From the NCBI GenBank assembly GCA_020466095.1, contig CM035808.1, forward strand, positions 11,695,663 to 11,759,662: 64,000 nt of DNA. The letters run 5' to 3'. Under the pieces are notes generated by a model. The model was not told the DNA's origin. It was given only the letters and a program-made list of their open reading frames with translations, and did not search any database. The stretch is from Chlorops oryzae. Its lineage: Eukaryota > Arthropoda > Insecta > Diptera > Chloropidae. The position numbers were made by a program, and so were the translations under genes. This document shows, in pieces, positions 10,499 through 23,300 of this stretch. Positions within the stretch are counted from its first letter, which is position 1. Every line of letters starts with the position of its first letter.

Positions 10499-11430
10499 CC
10501 CAGCAAATATTTAGCCTATGCTTTAGCGAACGCTCGCCAAGGATATGTTTACGCGACCTTTTCTAGAAGAACAAAAGGCGATGTTTTCTCAACTCTACCA
10601 ACAAAGAATATGTAAAAAAAAATATATTGCTTTGACGAACGTTACGCGAGCAATCCGCAATACATTGCGTATTCATCTTCCAGACGAGCATTGCCGAAGT
10701 TACTTTTGGAACAGTCTTATACAATGTTTTTCTAATATATACCTTGTGTTATTGTAGCTTTTGCTTTACTCAATCAAGTAGTTCTTGATTTTGTTATTAG
10801 ATCAAAAATAAATTTTGATAGTTAGTTCTGTAAGGATTTGGATCGACGAGTGCATACATTCTAAAGGATACAAAGGATAAAGGTGTATTTTTTTCCTCCA
10901 AATATTTAAAGGCACAATTTTTGTTAACCTTTTTAAATATAATTTGAAGTTAATATAATTTTTTTAAATACAGGTGCCTGCTTCCAAAAATTTTCCACTT
11001 CGGATGAAAAAAAATTTTCTTCAATTCTGCAGCAACATTTAATACATGCCAAGAGCCGCATTAAAAAGCGAGATCTTAAACAAAAAACAATAGAATAAGT
11101 TTTTCATTATTAACTGAATTACTATAATTTTTTATGCGTAAAATTATAATAAAATTTAAATAACAAAAAAAAAAAATATATATATATAATTGGCCTAGAA
11201 GATGTTTCAGCAATATATAAGGAACACATTTGCTGAAACATCGTCTATGGGACTATTCCGCGATGTTTTTAAAGTATCGCCAATTGCTCTTCCAAAACAG
11301 TGTCGGGCTACCGGACAACTGCCTAACAAGCTTCACTATTCCGCGATAACAAAGCAACCGTTGCGTGCGAGCTAAACATCGCCGTGGCGAGTCGCGGAAC
11401 ACTGTTCCGCGATAGAAAATGTTTGCTGGG
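10499..11430. mobile_element. TIR element with CCCAGCAAAYATTT ends
   Basis: The ends are inverted copies of CCCAGCAAAYATTT with one mismatch in 14. Inside, near the right end, are repeated TTCCGCGAT words and a hairpin (AGATGTTTCAGCAA against TTGCTGAAACATCGTCT, about 11200-11247). The longest open frame (10545-10757) matches nothing I recognise. The six outer bases match the element at 4128-4656, suggesting the same unidentified superfamily. Flanks TAA and AATTAA give no certain target duplication. Confidence 0.6.
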
Positions 11431-11712
11431 AATTAACACGTCTAGGGCTTTTCATAATTTAAATACTAAACCGTTCCCGAAAAACTTTTGTTAACACATT
11501 TGAATTTTTAAAGAAACTGAAAAACGCTTATATTTTTCAAAGCAAATTAAAAAATATGCGGTATACTTTCAGGGGAAAACACAACAATTTTCATACAAAT
11601 GGTTGTTGAATTGGGAATCATTAGAAACCTTTAAATTTGTGGTATACTTTCAGGGAAAATATAATTCAAATATACATGGCATACTTTTTGGCGAACTCTT
11701 AAATTGAAACTT

Positions 11713-11793
11713 AATTATAAGGAGCCCCGAGCTGTACAAATCTTAGTTATAGGGAGCCCCTAGTTGTCAAACCCATGTTATAAGGAGCCCCGG
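11713..11793. repeat. Three spaced copies of TTATARGGAGCCCC
   Basis: The motif TTATAAGGAGCCCC or its one-base variant appears near 11715, 11750 and 11780, separated by about 20 bp of less conserved sequence. It looks like a short decayed tandem array of about 33-bp units. No function is apparent. Confidence 0.6.
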
Positions 11794-12814
11794 CTGAATG
11801 GCGCGATCGTTTTTTTTTTTTTCAATTCGAATTCCAAATCTACTTAAATTGGAAATTGACTGAAAGTGGAGCTGGTTGCGAGGTAGATATCGGGGCATGA
11901 ACAGAGAGCAATAAAAACATTCTATTGAGAATTCAATTGATAGATATGATGATAATGTTGTGTATTTTAAACGTAGATATAATAGGGTGTCCTAAAAAAA
12001 AAATTTTTTTTTGCACAATTTTTATTCGAAAGCTTATGGCTCAAAGTATTTTTGAGAATTTTGTCGAAATTTTTGAAATAGTTTTAGAGGTCGCGCTCGA
12101 GCGATGTTAAGATTTTGGACATTTGAGTGCATATAGGTCCATAAGTAAAATGTTCTTGGATTTCGAGCCGTCAAATCGAAAGAAAAATGTCTATACTTTA
12201 TATTTATGTACATAATAGCATACGTTTTGCCAATCTTTTTTGTCGTTTTCGAGTCATGAAGTCAATTTTTTCGTTGAAATTGCAAAAACTTCGTAAAAAA
12301 CGTTTCATTACTTCTACAATTTCAATAAAAATAGAAAAAACTATTGATGCAGTTCAAAAGATAGTGGATTTTCCACCCATTTAGAAAAAAAAAAATGGCT
12401 GAAATATTTCACGCCGTTACAAGGTTAGATCCTATGAAGCCCGTTATAATTAAACAAGTTGAGTTGTGTCATAGGACACCAGATAAGAACGAAGTTCATT
12501 ATGGTATTTATAAATGTTAGTAAATATAATTCGCAGCAAGGTTTTTCGCAAAACTCAATTGTTTTTATTAATCGAAAAATATATGTATACAAGACGGCTG
12601 TTTGTTGTTTTCAACTGTTTTTAACAAGCGAAAATGCGATACAGTATATTCTGCTTAGCTGCATTCAATTATTTTCCAGACAATTTTATGCACTTACGCG
12701 AAAAATGCACCTACCCGAAATTTTTTGCTGTATTTTTGAGTAACATATCAGAATGTCTTTAACAACACTTGAATTCTTAAAAGAACGCCGTCCAAATATT
12801 AATTTTATTAACAA

Positions 12815-14079
12815 ACAAGTAAGAAAGCTAAAGTCGGTCAAGCCCGACTTTGAAATACCCAGCGTCCCGACGTTATGAGCGCACTATGTTTTGCTTCTCT
12901 ATTTATGGGCGTGGCAGTGGGAGGGCCACATAAATTATTTCCCTACACCTTTCATTCGCCTTGGTGAACCTATGTTGCGAATTTGAAGCTTCTACGCCTT
13001 TTACTTCGGAAGTTACGAAAAATCTTCATTTGTGGGCGTGGAAGTGGGCGGGCCACATACATTTTTTCCTACACCTTTCATTCGCCTTGCTGAACCTATG
13101 TTGCGAATTTGAAGCTTCTACGCCTTTTACTTCGGAAGTTACGAAAAATCTTCATTTGTGGGCGTGGCAGTGGGCGGGCCAAATAAAATTTTTTTTCCTA
13201 CACCTTTCATTCGCCTTGGTGAACCTATGTTGCGAATTTGAAGCTTCTATGCCTTTTACTTCGGAAGTTACGAAAATTCTCCATTTGTGGGCGTGGCAGT
13301 GGGCGGGCTACATAAATTTTTGTTCCTACACCTTTCATTTGCCTTTGTCAACCTATGTTGCGATTCTGAAGCTTCTACGCCTTTAACCTCGGAAGTAACG
13401 AAAAATCTTCATTTGTGGGCGTGGCAGTGGGCGAGCCACATAAAATTTTTTCCTACACCTTTCCTTCGCCTTGGTCAACCTATGTTGCGAATTTGAAGCT
13501 TCTACGCTTTTTACTTCGGAAGTAACGAAAAATCTCCACTTGTGGGCGTGGCAGTGGGCGGGCCTCATAAAATTTTTTCCTACACCTTTCATTCGTCTTG
13601 GTCAACCTATGTTGCGAATTTGAAGCTTTTACGCCTTTAACTTCACAAGTTACGATAAGCCCTTATTTGTGGGTGTGGCTCACGGAGGGCGGCGTCCATT
13701 TTTTTCCAGGATATGTCCCTTTTTGTAGTTTACCAGTACACCAAATATCAATGAAATGTGTTGAGTGGTTCGCAAGTTACAAGCATTTTACTGGAAACAC
13801 ATTAAATTCATTTGTGGGCGTGGCAGTGAGCGGATGTCTTCCATTTTTAGTTAGGATCATACTCGGACCCCGATATACCTGTGTGTCACATTTCGACTTG
13901 ATTGGTCCAGCCGTTTCGGAGGAGATCCGGACACGGACGGACGGACAGACGGACATGTCTAAATCGAATTTTTGATCCTGATCAAGAATATATATATATA
14001 TATGTCTATATCTACGGAGCGTTATTCTGGCTGTTACAAGATACCGCAATATACGTTGCTTTCGCTGGGTATAAAAACA
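12815..14079 (-). mobile_element. Mini-me-like element carrying an internal 127-bp array
   Basis: It starts ACAAGTAAGAAAGCTAAAGT and ends TGGGTATAAAA. Near the right end it has the (GGAC)n tract with ACATGTCTAAATCGA and a (TA)n tract. This (TA)n plus (GTCY)n pair is the hallmark of dipteran mini-me elements. The strand is given relative to the copy at 51441. Its body is expanded by a tandem array (12900-13690). The shorter relative at 54774-55238 has the same ends and only one array unit. Open frames through it arise from the repeat and match no gene. Confidence 0.7.
12900..13690. repeat. Tandem array, about 127-bp unit, six to seven copies
   Basis: The landmark TGGGCGTGGCAGTGGGCGGG recurs with starts near 13031, 13157, 13286, 13413, 13541 and 13668, a spacing of 126-129 bp, plus a first degenerate copy near 12905. 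Each unit also has TTTGAAGCTTCTACGCCTTT and CCTACACCTTTCATTCGCC. Copies are only mildly diverged, so the expansion is relatively recent. Confidence 0.9.
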
Positions 14080-14960
14080 AATAAGTACTTTGAATTACTT
14101 TCGCTACTTGAACGCATACGCTTATTACAAGTAATCGGACTCACAATGTTGCATTTAAGTCACACATTTCCTATATTTCTGTCAACCTGTCATCGAAATT
14201 TCAACTCTGATTTCCTTTCTTCAAAGTAGTGAGTTCGTTACTTCCTTTCAATTTACTTTAACAGCGTTGAGCCCTCAAAGTGCTAAGTTAGATAAGCAGA
14301 ATATACTGGAACTGAAAAAGCATACGTGTAAAGGGTTTTCCATCGCAAATGAGATAGTCTCGAAAATGCGAATTTTCATACATAAAGATGTTTTAAAGTA
14401 TCGATATTTTTCACTTCGATATTACATCCGCAGCCCCCGGAGTACAGACGATGATTTTAATTATGTTTTAATTATGTACGAATTGACGTATACTTTGATA
14501 ATGCAAAAAAAATATAAGCTACCTATAATGCCCTTATATATTTGCAAAAACCTACTAATCGGAGTTATTCTGAAAACGTTCAGTCTGGCAGCACCACATA
14601 TTGTTTTGTTTTGTTTGAATGCATTTATGGATGTATGTGTCTGTGTAGTTTCTGAATTTAATAATTAATTGTTTTTTCGGGATATCGTCGGAAATAAGTG
14701 TCGCCTAAAAAAAGTATATATATCTCGGCCGCATCAGCAAGTCATTTTACGTAAATATATGTATATTTCTTTCTTTTTGCAAAGGTTATTATACCCTTTT
14801 TTGCGAACTTCAATTTAGGTAACCTTTTATGGGTTTTTTCATTTTTTACTGGTTTCCTATCGTTTTAAAAACTTGTTTCAAAAATTTTCCTTATAATTTA
14901 TCATAATTTTAATTTCCAAAGCCTTTCATTTAGTAATATGGAATATTTTTTTGGAATTTT

Positions 14961-15410
14961 GACATGACCACATTTCGCGAAATTCGCAAAAATTGATTTT
15001 CATATTGTGAATTGACTATTTCGCAGCTAAACAAAAATGTCCTATAAGGGTTAAATCTGATCAAGACCACCATCCGCAAATTTCGCGAAAATTTGATTTT
15101 CACTTTCTTAAAGTGAGTATTTCACTAAACTAAATTCCTCAAGGGTTAATTTTGATCAAGACCACCATCCCGAAATTCGCGAAAATTGATATTAATTATT
15201 TTGAATGTAGATTTCGAGTAAATAAATTTCCTAAGGTTAAAATTTTTCAAACACATTAATTCGAAATGATTTCCTAGTTTCAATTGAGTATTTCGCAGTT
15301 AAACGAATTGTCTTAAGGTTTAAAACTTATAAGACACCTCCGAAATTCCGAAACTGATTTTCAATATTTTTAATTGGTATTTGCAGCAAAAAAATGTCCT
15401 CTAATGTTTG
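14961..15410. repeat. Degenerate minisatellite, unit about 85-100 bp, four to five copies
   Basis: Each unit has GACCACCATCC or a relative, then CGAAATTCGCGAAAATTGAT, a TGAGTATTTCGCAGTTAAA-like stretch and CCTAAGGGTTAA. Starts fall near 14966, 15064, 15164, 15250 and 15331. Divergence rises towards the right, as expected of an old array. Confidence 0.7.
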
Positions 15411-16310
15411 TTTAAAGCTGAGAGAATGTTATTATTTTGAATAAATAGTTTGCCAAAAATTTTCTTTCGAGCATATTTAATTTTTTCTTATTTAAGAAAA
15501 TCTTAAAACTTTTACGGTTTACATTTATAAATTAAAAACTAGACAGTCAAATGTGAATCCCTTAAAAAAAAAGTTCTAGTCCACCCGTTATAAGAATTAA
15601 AAAACACACAAATTATTCCTTATAATTTATAGCATAATTTTAGGAAGTTCCTTAAAGCTTCTCATTGCTCATGTGAACTCCCATGGCACATATTTATGAG
15701 TAAGTTGGAACTTTGTATTCAAAACTTACATCAAAATGTACCGCGAGATGTGTTAAGTAACTCCTTCCAGAAGACCGTTGTAATAAAAAGCCGCGTTAAG
15801 ACACAATTCCCGATTTTGAGTTCACATGAGCAATGCGCCATGTTATCGTACAAGTTTTGCACTCGTTCTTCGCAGGGTCGCTCATACAAAAAGGCAAAAT
15901 TTGCGGGTGCAAAATTTGAACACTTCAATTTCCACAGCTGCTTGAATACCACTAATGTGTGAAATTTGCTCTCAAAGAATACGCATGGTTGCTTAAAGTC
16001 AAGTTTAAATACGTCCGTACGACAGTTTTGTTGAAAAAAAAACTACGGTCGTAGTATACTACAATGTTCAAGTTAAATGTTGCCAAAAAAATTTTTTTAA
16101 GTCATGTATAAAATAGTACACAAAACGGACCTTTTTAAGTATAGACAAAATGTACACACATCATATATTTTATTTTTGTAAAGAAAAATCACAAAAACTA
16201 ACGTAATTTTTTCATCATGGTAATATAATTATACAAGTTTATAAAGATGAATTTTTTTTTTTATAAGTAGTCTAAAAGACTAGTTTTGAGTATAAACTTA
16301 TTAAAATAAT

Positions 16311-16435
16311 TTAACGAGCATTCGATTTAGCGAGGCTCGCATTTAACGAGCATTCAAACTCTTTCTATTGAATACTTTATATAACGAGAAAAATGGCATA
16401 AATTTTTTTTTCTGCACTCGGTTTAACGAGCAACA
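16311..16435. repeat. Fragments with TTTAACGAGC words (pogo-like relic)
   Basis: TTTAACGAGCATTC, CGATTTAGCGAGG, ATATAACGAGAA and GGTTTAACGAGCAA recur in 125 bp. 'TTTAACGAG' words are typical of the subterminal parts of pogo-group elements. No complete terminus is present. Confidence 0.4.
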
Positions 16436-16487
16436 TAAAACATCAGTGAAAAATCATAAAGATAAACAAAGAGGAATGCAAGAAATA

Positions 16488-16700
16488 CAGCCCAATTATG
16501 AATATTTCCGGGGAACGATTTGCCGGGGAATTTACATTTCTCGAGACTAAAATTCTCCTTTTTTAAATCGATAGGGTAAGAAAAATTATGAGTATGGGTC
16601 AAATACCCATTCCCTATCAATTTTCTTCCCACATATTTAAATAACATGAAGTTTACTCTCGAGAAAAGTAAATTCCGCGGAGATATTCAGAATCGAGCTG
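16488..16700. mobile_element. Palindromic MITE (CAGCYCRATTMTGAATAT ends)
   Basis: Two arms of about 100 bp are imperfect inverted copies: CAGCCCAATTATGAATAT on the left and the inverse of CAGCTCGATTCTGAATAT on the right. Both contain TTCTCGAGA. The centre carries ATGGGTCAAATACCCAT. A half copy lies at 37031-37152. No coding capacity. Confidence 0.72.
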
Positions 16701-19335
16701 ATCGTTCGCCCAGTTTCTAATTTTAACCGTTAACAATCAAAGAAAAACTGAAATCGATAGTCCTGCAACTCTAATGCGGAGTTGATCGAAATAGTACGCA
16801 AATCGACCACAAATAATTTGGTACATAAAAAGTACTCCGGTGATTGAAAAAGTACGCAATGCGTACTAAAGTACACAAAACGGCAACACTGGTTGTTAAT
16901 TACACGATCGTAGTTTTCGCACAGTGTAGGGGATGTGGTAGAAAGCAACTGAAAAGTTGTTTAAATTGCTCCAAAGATCATGACAATTTTTTTTTTATCC
17001 CGTTTTCCCTTTCTCATGTATAATAATTGAGTAGAAATGCTTCGGAATTTGTTTTAAGGGTATATGAATTTTCCAAAATCGTAAATTTTTGACCATATCG
17101 ATTTCTGTCATTCTCATTTTCATGAAACCATCACACGTATTTGGAAAACTTAAAATTCTTCTTCACTTATGTTTGAAGAACATTATCTTTCTTCGACACT
17201 TAGGCTGGCTATAAAGTGAAAAAATTTTGTATTTTTTATAGTAAAGCTTAAAAATCCATTTACCTGAGCGGCTATTAAACTCAAAGCGATTCGTGTTTGC
17301 GATTTTTAATTGACTCTGAAAGATGGTGTCTCATCGAAAAAAGTGGCGGAGAACGAATGTTTCTATTTCTTTTCTCACACAACACTTTTCGGCAAACTTT
17401 CTTGGAATTCTTTGCATCTTACTATCACATTACAATCCAGCCGAGACCGCACATACGGACGGCTTGAAATTCTAAACCGATTGCTTAAGCATAAAAGCGC
17501 ATTGCATTTTATGCGAGTCGTCGTCCGACTCGGAGAAGAGTAGAACAAAAAAAAAAAAAAAAGTGCACGTTCGAAACCAATTAAACGCCAACCGATTTAG
17601 CTATGATTACCACTTTTAGTTGCCATACGCGGCCACATACGCTGACATTGCCAATCAAACATAACACCAGCCACAATAATAGGCGATTTAATTAGAGTTT
17701 AAAGCCAAATAAAGTAGCAACAATGTTGCTAGCCAAACTCCGAAGGAAATGCATCGAATGATGGACATCGAAGAATGAAGAATATCTTCATAGCTTACAT
17801 AAAAAAAAAATAGCAACAAAAGAAGAAAAGCTAATAAAAAGTTTATGGATGCTTTCCTCTTTTGTTTCGGAGTATAAAAAAAGAAAAAAAAAATAGATAA
17901 AAGAAGGAAAAAACTTTAAATATTACTAATTGGTTTTGCACCTGCTATTATATTGGCTTCATGCTGCGTAGACGACATGTTGCGGGTGGAAAGTTGCTAG
18001 CCGTTGAAATGTTGAGCGGAGTGAATGAAAAAGTTTTTCTTTATTTTTTTGTTACTGTCAGGTCAGTATGAATTGATTGCATGTTTTATGCATTAATTTT
18101 GGAAGCTTTATATATGTGTACAGTGGAATCATCTCCACACCTCGAATGGAAATGCAAAAAGATTCCAATAAACGAGTTTTTGACTGAGCAACATGATTTC
18201 AGCGGAAGAAAATGGCATTTTTTCGACTTAACAAGGCTCGAGTTATGTATAAATTTTGTTTACAAATAAAACTAATGTATTATTTAAAAAAATTATTTAA
18301 AAATACTAAAAAAAAATAAATAAAATTTCAAAAGAAACCAGTTATAGCTAACTACTCCCATTCTCAAGCTCCACCATCGATCATTTCGATAGAAGCATCT
18401 TCAATCAATGAAACTCTTATTCTTCTTATTGTTCTTTCCTCACGCATTGCATTGAATTGAATTTCTATTGCACATTAAAACACGACTCATTGCAAGAATC
18501 GCTGCAACAATTCTTGTGTGTAAATTCCAATTGCAGGCAACACGGTATGTGAAGCCCGTTTATGATTGCTCGATTCCGAGGAAAAAAGTCAAACAGAGAA
18601 TAACTCTCGAGTTCCAACATTGATTACAAGACATTGTGGTATTTGTTTTGATCGATAGTCTGGTAATTTAGAAGAAAAACGAGTTGTCAACTAAATAAAA
18701 GCGACAGAAAGTTGTTGTACTCCATAAAGAAATTTCCTACTTGAGATCTTACTGAAATATGGCGACAAGTTAAACGCGTGTGCCGTAAATGTCTTCGATT
18801 TACGCATGCGTTCGAACCCTACACACTTAATATGGTCCAGCCAAGTATTGTGGCAATGTGTTATTACATCAGATCACGAGCGCAGGACTGATTGGCCAAT
18901 TTAAGGCTGCTTCAAAGAAGGAAGACGACAGCCTCAAATGTTGAAGTAACTTACTATAGTTGGAAAAAAATTCTGCCTCTATGAAACCGTTTAAATTGTT
19001 TTTTTTTTTTATTATTTCTCGCCAAGATGTGAATTACAGCAAGACCTATAAAAATAACGATGAATGAAGCAGCGAAGTAGGTGAAAATACAAGTGGTTCG
19101 GCATCAAAATTGTTGCGCGAAATAAGGCGTTATAAATAGGAATAAAGGGCCAGGTTTTTTTCTCCTTCGGAAGCCTTTAAAAGGAATCTTTTTTATTCAA
19201 TTTTCTTCGGTAGAAGGCTTTAAAAATCCTTTTTCGACAGTCCTACAAAGTGATGAAATTGTTCCTCAATCTAGCAGCAGTGAATACCTATGCGGAGGGC
19301 TAGGCTATTAAGCCCATTTCATGAACTACATATGG
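16701..19335. other. Non-coding stretch without recognised genes
   Basis: Near 16790-16892 the repeated words AGTACGCAAT, GCGTACTAAAGTACAC and GGCAACACTGG look like a hAT-type MITE end read on the minus strand, but only one terminus is seen. The rest is AT-rich with poly-A and poly-T runs. No open frame shows a protein family. Confidence 0.4.
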
Positions 19336-19566
19336 ACCGTTTACTTTGAAAGTGGTCTAACTCCATTTTTCTATTTGCCGGTTCTGAGCGGCTTTGAGGA
19401 AAAATTGAAGGCCGTGGGTTAATTTAATTTTTTGATTCGTTTTAAGCTTCCCATTCTAAAGACTTCGCAGTTTTGCTGCGTGGTGCCGGGTGCTGGGTAA
19501 TGGACATGCACCACTTAATATCTTGAAATAGAAAAATGTAGTTACACCACTTTTAAAGTAAACGGT
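19336..19566. mobile_element. Hairpin element with about 40-bp inverted arms
   Basis: Left arm 19336-19376 (ACCGTTTACTTTGAAAGTGG and onwards) and right arm 19527-19566 are inverted copies with about four mismatches. The loop is about 150 bp. It is probably a MITE; no target duplication is clear. Confidence 0.6.
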
Positions 19567-20307
19567 TAAAAAAAAGTTAAAAATTCTATGCTGACATTCA
19601 TTGCATTGTAACAAAGATCTATCTACCTCAAAGCGAAAGGCAATTAAATCCTGGAAAAAATCCGACACAATAAAATAAACCAATCGAAAGATATTTATTA
19701 ATGATACCAAAGACGTTTGCCTTCTTCGATCTTTTCATTCCCAATCAAGACATTACGAATATTTTTGTTGAGAAAAAAGCAAAAATGCAAAATGTCAGCT
19801 GCACAAGACTTCGAATTTCGAACAAAAAAAAAAAACTAATATTGAATTTTAACTGACATTATCCTCTCTAAATCGGAAAGCACATGCCGCTTCTAATATG
19901 ATCACGCATCCTCAAACTTTTCTCAAGCATTCATTTCCAAGCTGAGTGCTTTCAAATTTTCATTTATCCATTTGAAAATCTCATATATCAAAATGGACAC
20001 CGTAAGGCCCCAGGTGCATATTTCGGTATCCATTGGAAAACATTCAAAACGACATCATAAATTAATTAATCAAAATAAAACATTCGACGACGAACCTCGC
20101 TTCTTCTCGCACGCAAATCCGTGTTCTAGAGATGGTTTTCTTTTTTATTTTCATTTTCTTCTTTTTGGCCATTCCATAAAGTTAAATTCTGCTTAAAATA
20201 CTGGCGATTGCGATGGCCAAGGCGACTCTCAATTGTGGTAATCGCCTGCTCACGCAATACCAAAACGAAGGCCCACTGCCCATTTCATCTGGGATAAAAC
20301 CGCAAGA

Positions 20308-20348
<41 letters not shown>

Positions 20349-23300
20349 GAGTGGCTTTAAAAGATCCACTTGAGATGCTCTGCGGCTTAAATTTCCAATA
20401 AGACGAATCGCAATGTAGAAATTGTTATCCCAGCGAATTACAAATTTAACGCGCGCGTCTCATACATGCATTCTATCGCCAGCAAACAACATCATTACAA
20501 TCTTCATTACGATTCTCATTATCGTTGTTATCAATGCGCACACCCCTCATTGCTTTCCAACTCGTCTTCGGTTCGATCGATGGAGCTGCACTTTACTTTG
20601 TGCCGCACAGTGGGATTTCGAGTGAAAAAATCGCCTACTTTTCGACCATGGAAATTCAAAAATGTAATCATGAAGTTGTGTTGGATAATGTTTAAATAAG
20701 AAGAATTAATAATTGATTTGGCCAGAAATTAATATTTGATATGTTAAAATATGGATCAAAGTCACAAAATTATTTTGCAAAGAAAAAATATATAAAAATT
20801 TCGTTAAAATTGTAGTATTTTCACCCAAATTAGTTCTGCTTTCACGATTTGAAACACATTTGATCTTTAAATTTTGTCTTTGCTTATCAATTTAAATCAA
20901 TAAAGAAAGAAAATATGAATGGTTTAAAATATATAGTTATGAACAGAGTGAATAAATGCTTGTTTTTCCATACGCCATACTATTTTTGCATATTTTAGTA
21001 GTGCGAGCTTTTTTTTCTGCTTTATTGTTGGCTTTGTCAATAAATCTTTTAAGGGCTGTGTCCAATGCTGGCGTATACGTTCGATCGCGATTTACGTTTG
21101 AGTGTGTTATTCAAATTTTGCCCCCTTACCTCTCTTCTCAGACTGTTGAAACGATCTTTTTCATTGTATAAAAACCTTTTAAGGGAGAAGCGCCAACATT
21201 TTTTGTTTGAAAATGTAAAACGACATCTAGTCATATACATATTTTAATAAGTCCACTGATTAAAAAATATATTTTAGATGCATATTTTTTGGACCATTTT
21301 CCTTGTTTTTTCGAGCTTTTTATAGCGCTTATTTTTGAGTTTTTTTCGGGCTTTTTTTACTCAATCTGGTTATGAACATTTGGTTCTTAGAAAGTATTTA
21401 GAATGACAGCGGTTTATCGATTTTAATTTAAAAAATTAAAGGTGTACTCTGCCTTACTCACTGGTTTTATTGAAAAGAAATGAAAGAGGGAAGTCTCTTC
21501 TTTCCATTTTTGGATAATTCAGCTGCGGCGCAGCAACAAATTTTCTTGATTTTCTTAAAAAAGTCGCAAAAAATTCTAATGAAATTTCGAGATGTGATAT
21601 GAAAAATAATTTAGTACCTACACTTTTAGGATAAGCGAGTGTGATGAGTCACACAGCAGAACAGAATTCAAAATACGAGTATGTGACGTCATATTATATT
21701 TTTGTATAAAATATTATGTGACGGCAGAACAGAGATCCATACTTGCTAATCAAAACTTTCAAAAATTACTTAACAGTTTAACAGTATGCCGAGAAAATGA
21801 GACCTCAAACATAAAAAATGACCCAAAATTGAAAAACCCCAAAAAATTACCAAAAAAGACCTTTAACTTCAAAAATGACCAAAAACTGATAAACCCCAAA
21901 ATATTACAAAAAAAATTACCTAAAATCTTTTCATTTTCGGAGTCTAATGCCCACATATGGCACAAAAAAATCATCGAGCAACGTTTTCCTAATCATAGAA
22001 AAAATATGACATGTGATTGAAATCCGGGGACTGGTGATGACATTCATGGGTGGTAGTCGAGGTCGATTTCGTTGAACATTTCAGGATCTTTTTGTCTTGT
22101 TGATACTACGCTTTGTGCAAAGTTTCAAATAATTCTGAGCAAGGAAAAAAAAATTTTTTTTTAAATTCGTTTCGAGTATTATGAGGGGATGATGGTGTTC
22201 TTAGCCGATTTTGGTGAAACATCGTTGTTTTTGCTTTTAAATTAAATTAAATTAAGGCTCGCTTCTGAGTTTCATTATTCTACGAGAACTCCTTATAGTT
22301 TTTTCACTCAAATGTATGAAGCGATCCCACTGTGCGCAGTCAATTGACGTTCTTGTGGTTGGAATTGTTTTTGTTGTTGTTGGTGAAATGCGAAAGTAAG
22401 TTTAGTAAATCACTGCGATGAAGAGTTCGTTCTTGCGGCATTCGAAGGGAACATTCGGCAAGGAAGAAAGAAGCTGATTTTATTGAAAGCTATCAAGAAT
22501 TTGTACCACATGGAAATATTGGAAAAAAGAAGAAAATTTGATGAAATTTCAAATGCATCACTAATTTTATGCTACTCAATTTTAAAATCATCGTTTGAGG
22601 GGGGAAACTTCTCTTCATCGAATTGCCATTGAAAATGGAAAATGGGTGGACAAAATTCTCTCGAAAACAAAGAAGAAAAGGAGCACCAACTTTTCGGAAT
22701 TCTCAAAGCCAACAAAAAAAAATTTTTTCAAAAATTGGTTTTCGCCTTGTTGCATGATTGCCGATACTTCATTAGACAATACACAGCCTGGGTTGGGCGC
22801 AAAGCAAACGAAAAATGCAATTTCTTTGCAAAAGCAACCAAACCAAAAAAATATTTAAAAAAATTCGTCGAACTGAACTAGAGGAGCCACATTGCGGCAA
22901 TCGCACGGAGTCATTGCACTTTTGGTTGTTGCATTGGACTTGCACTTGGTCGTTGAATTTGTTGCAGGCAGCAAGTTCTTTGCGCATGCTCAAGTGCACC
23001 CAAGTCGGCGTTCGTTCGTTCCTTCGTTCGCTCTCCCATATTCTCTTTTCTATTTCTGTCTTTATCTCTATCTCTAGCTCTATCTCTATCTCTGTCTCCG
23101 TCCCAGCCTTGGCTCTAACATATTGACTTTGCTTTTCATTCACCGAAGTTGCTTAAAATGTGGTAGCTTTACGGGGCTCTGCACACCACAGCGCATGAGC
23201 AACCGACGACGAAGAATCGCGTCTAGAATTGCACAATTATTCTTCGCCGATGCATTACCTCGGGCTGTGGTGCACACTCATACAGGCACAGACAAGCACG

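Noticed and set aside
12900..13690. CRISPR-like regular repeats
   Set aside because: The units are contiguous 127-bp tandem copies without spacers, in a eukaryotic genome and inside a transposable element.
12961..13975. Open frames with repeated Leu-Cys-Cys-Glu-Phe-Glu units
   Set aside because: They follow the 127-bp tandem unit of a non-coding mini-me-like element; the frame shifts between units because the spacing is not always a multiple of three.
22772..23143. Open frame with Glu-Ile-Glu repeats
   Set aside because: It arises from a TCTATCTCTGTCTC simple repeat read on the minus strand.
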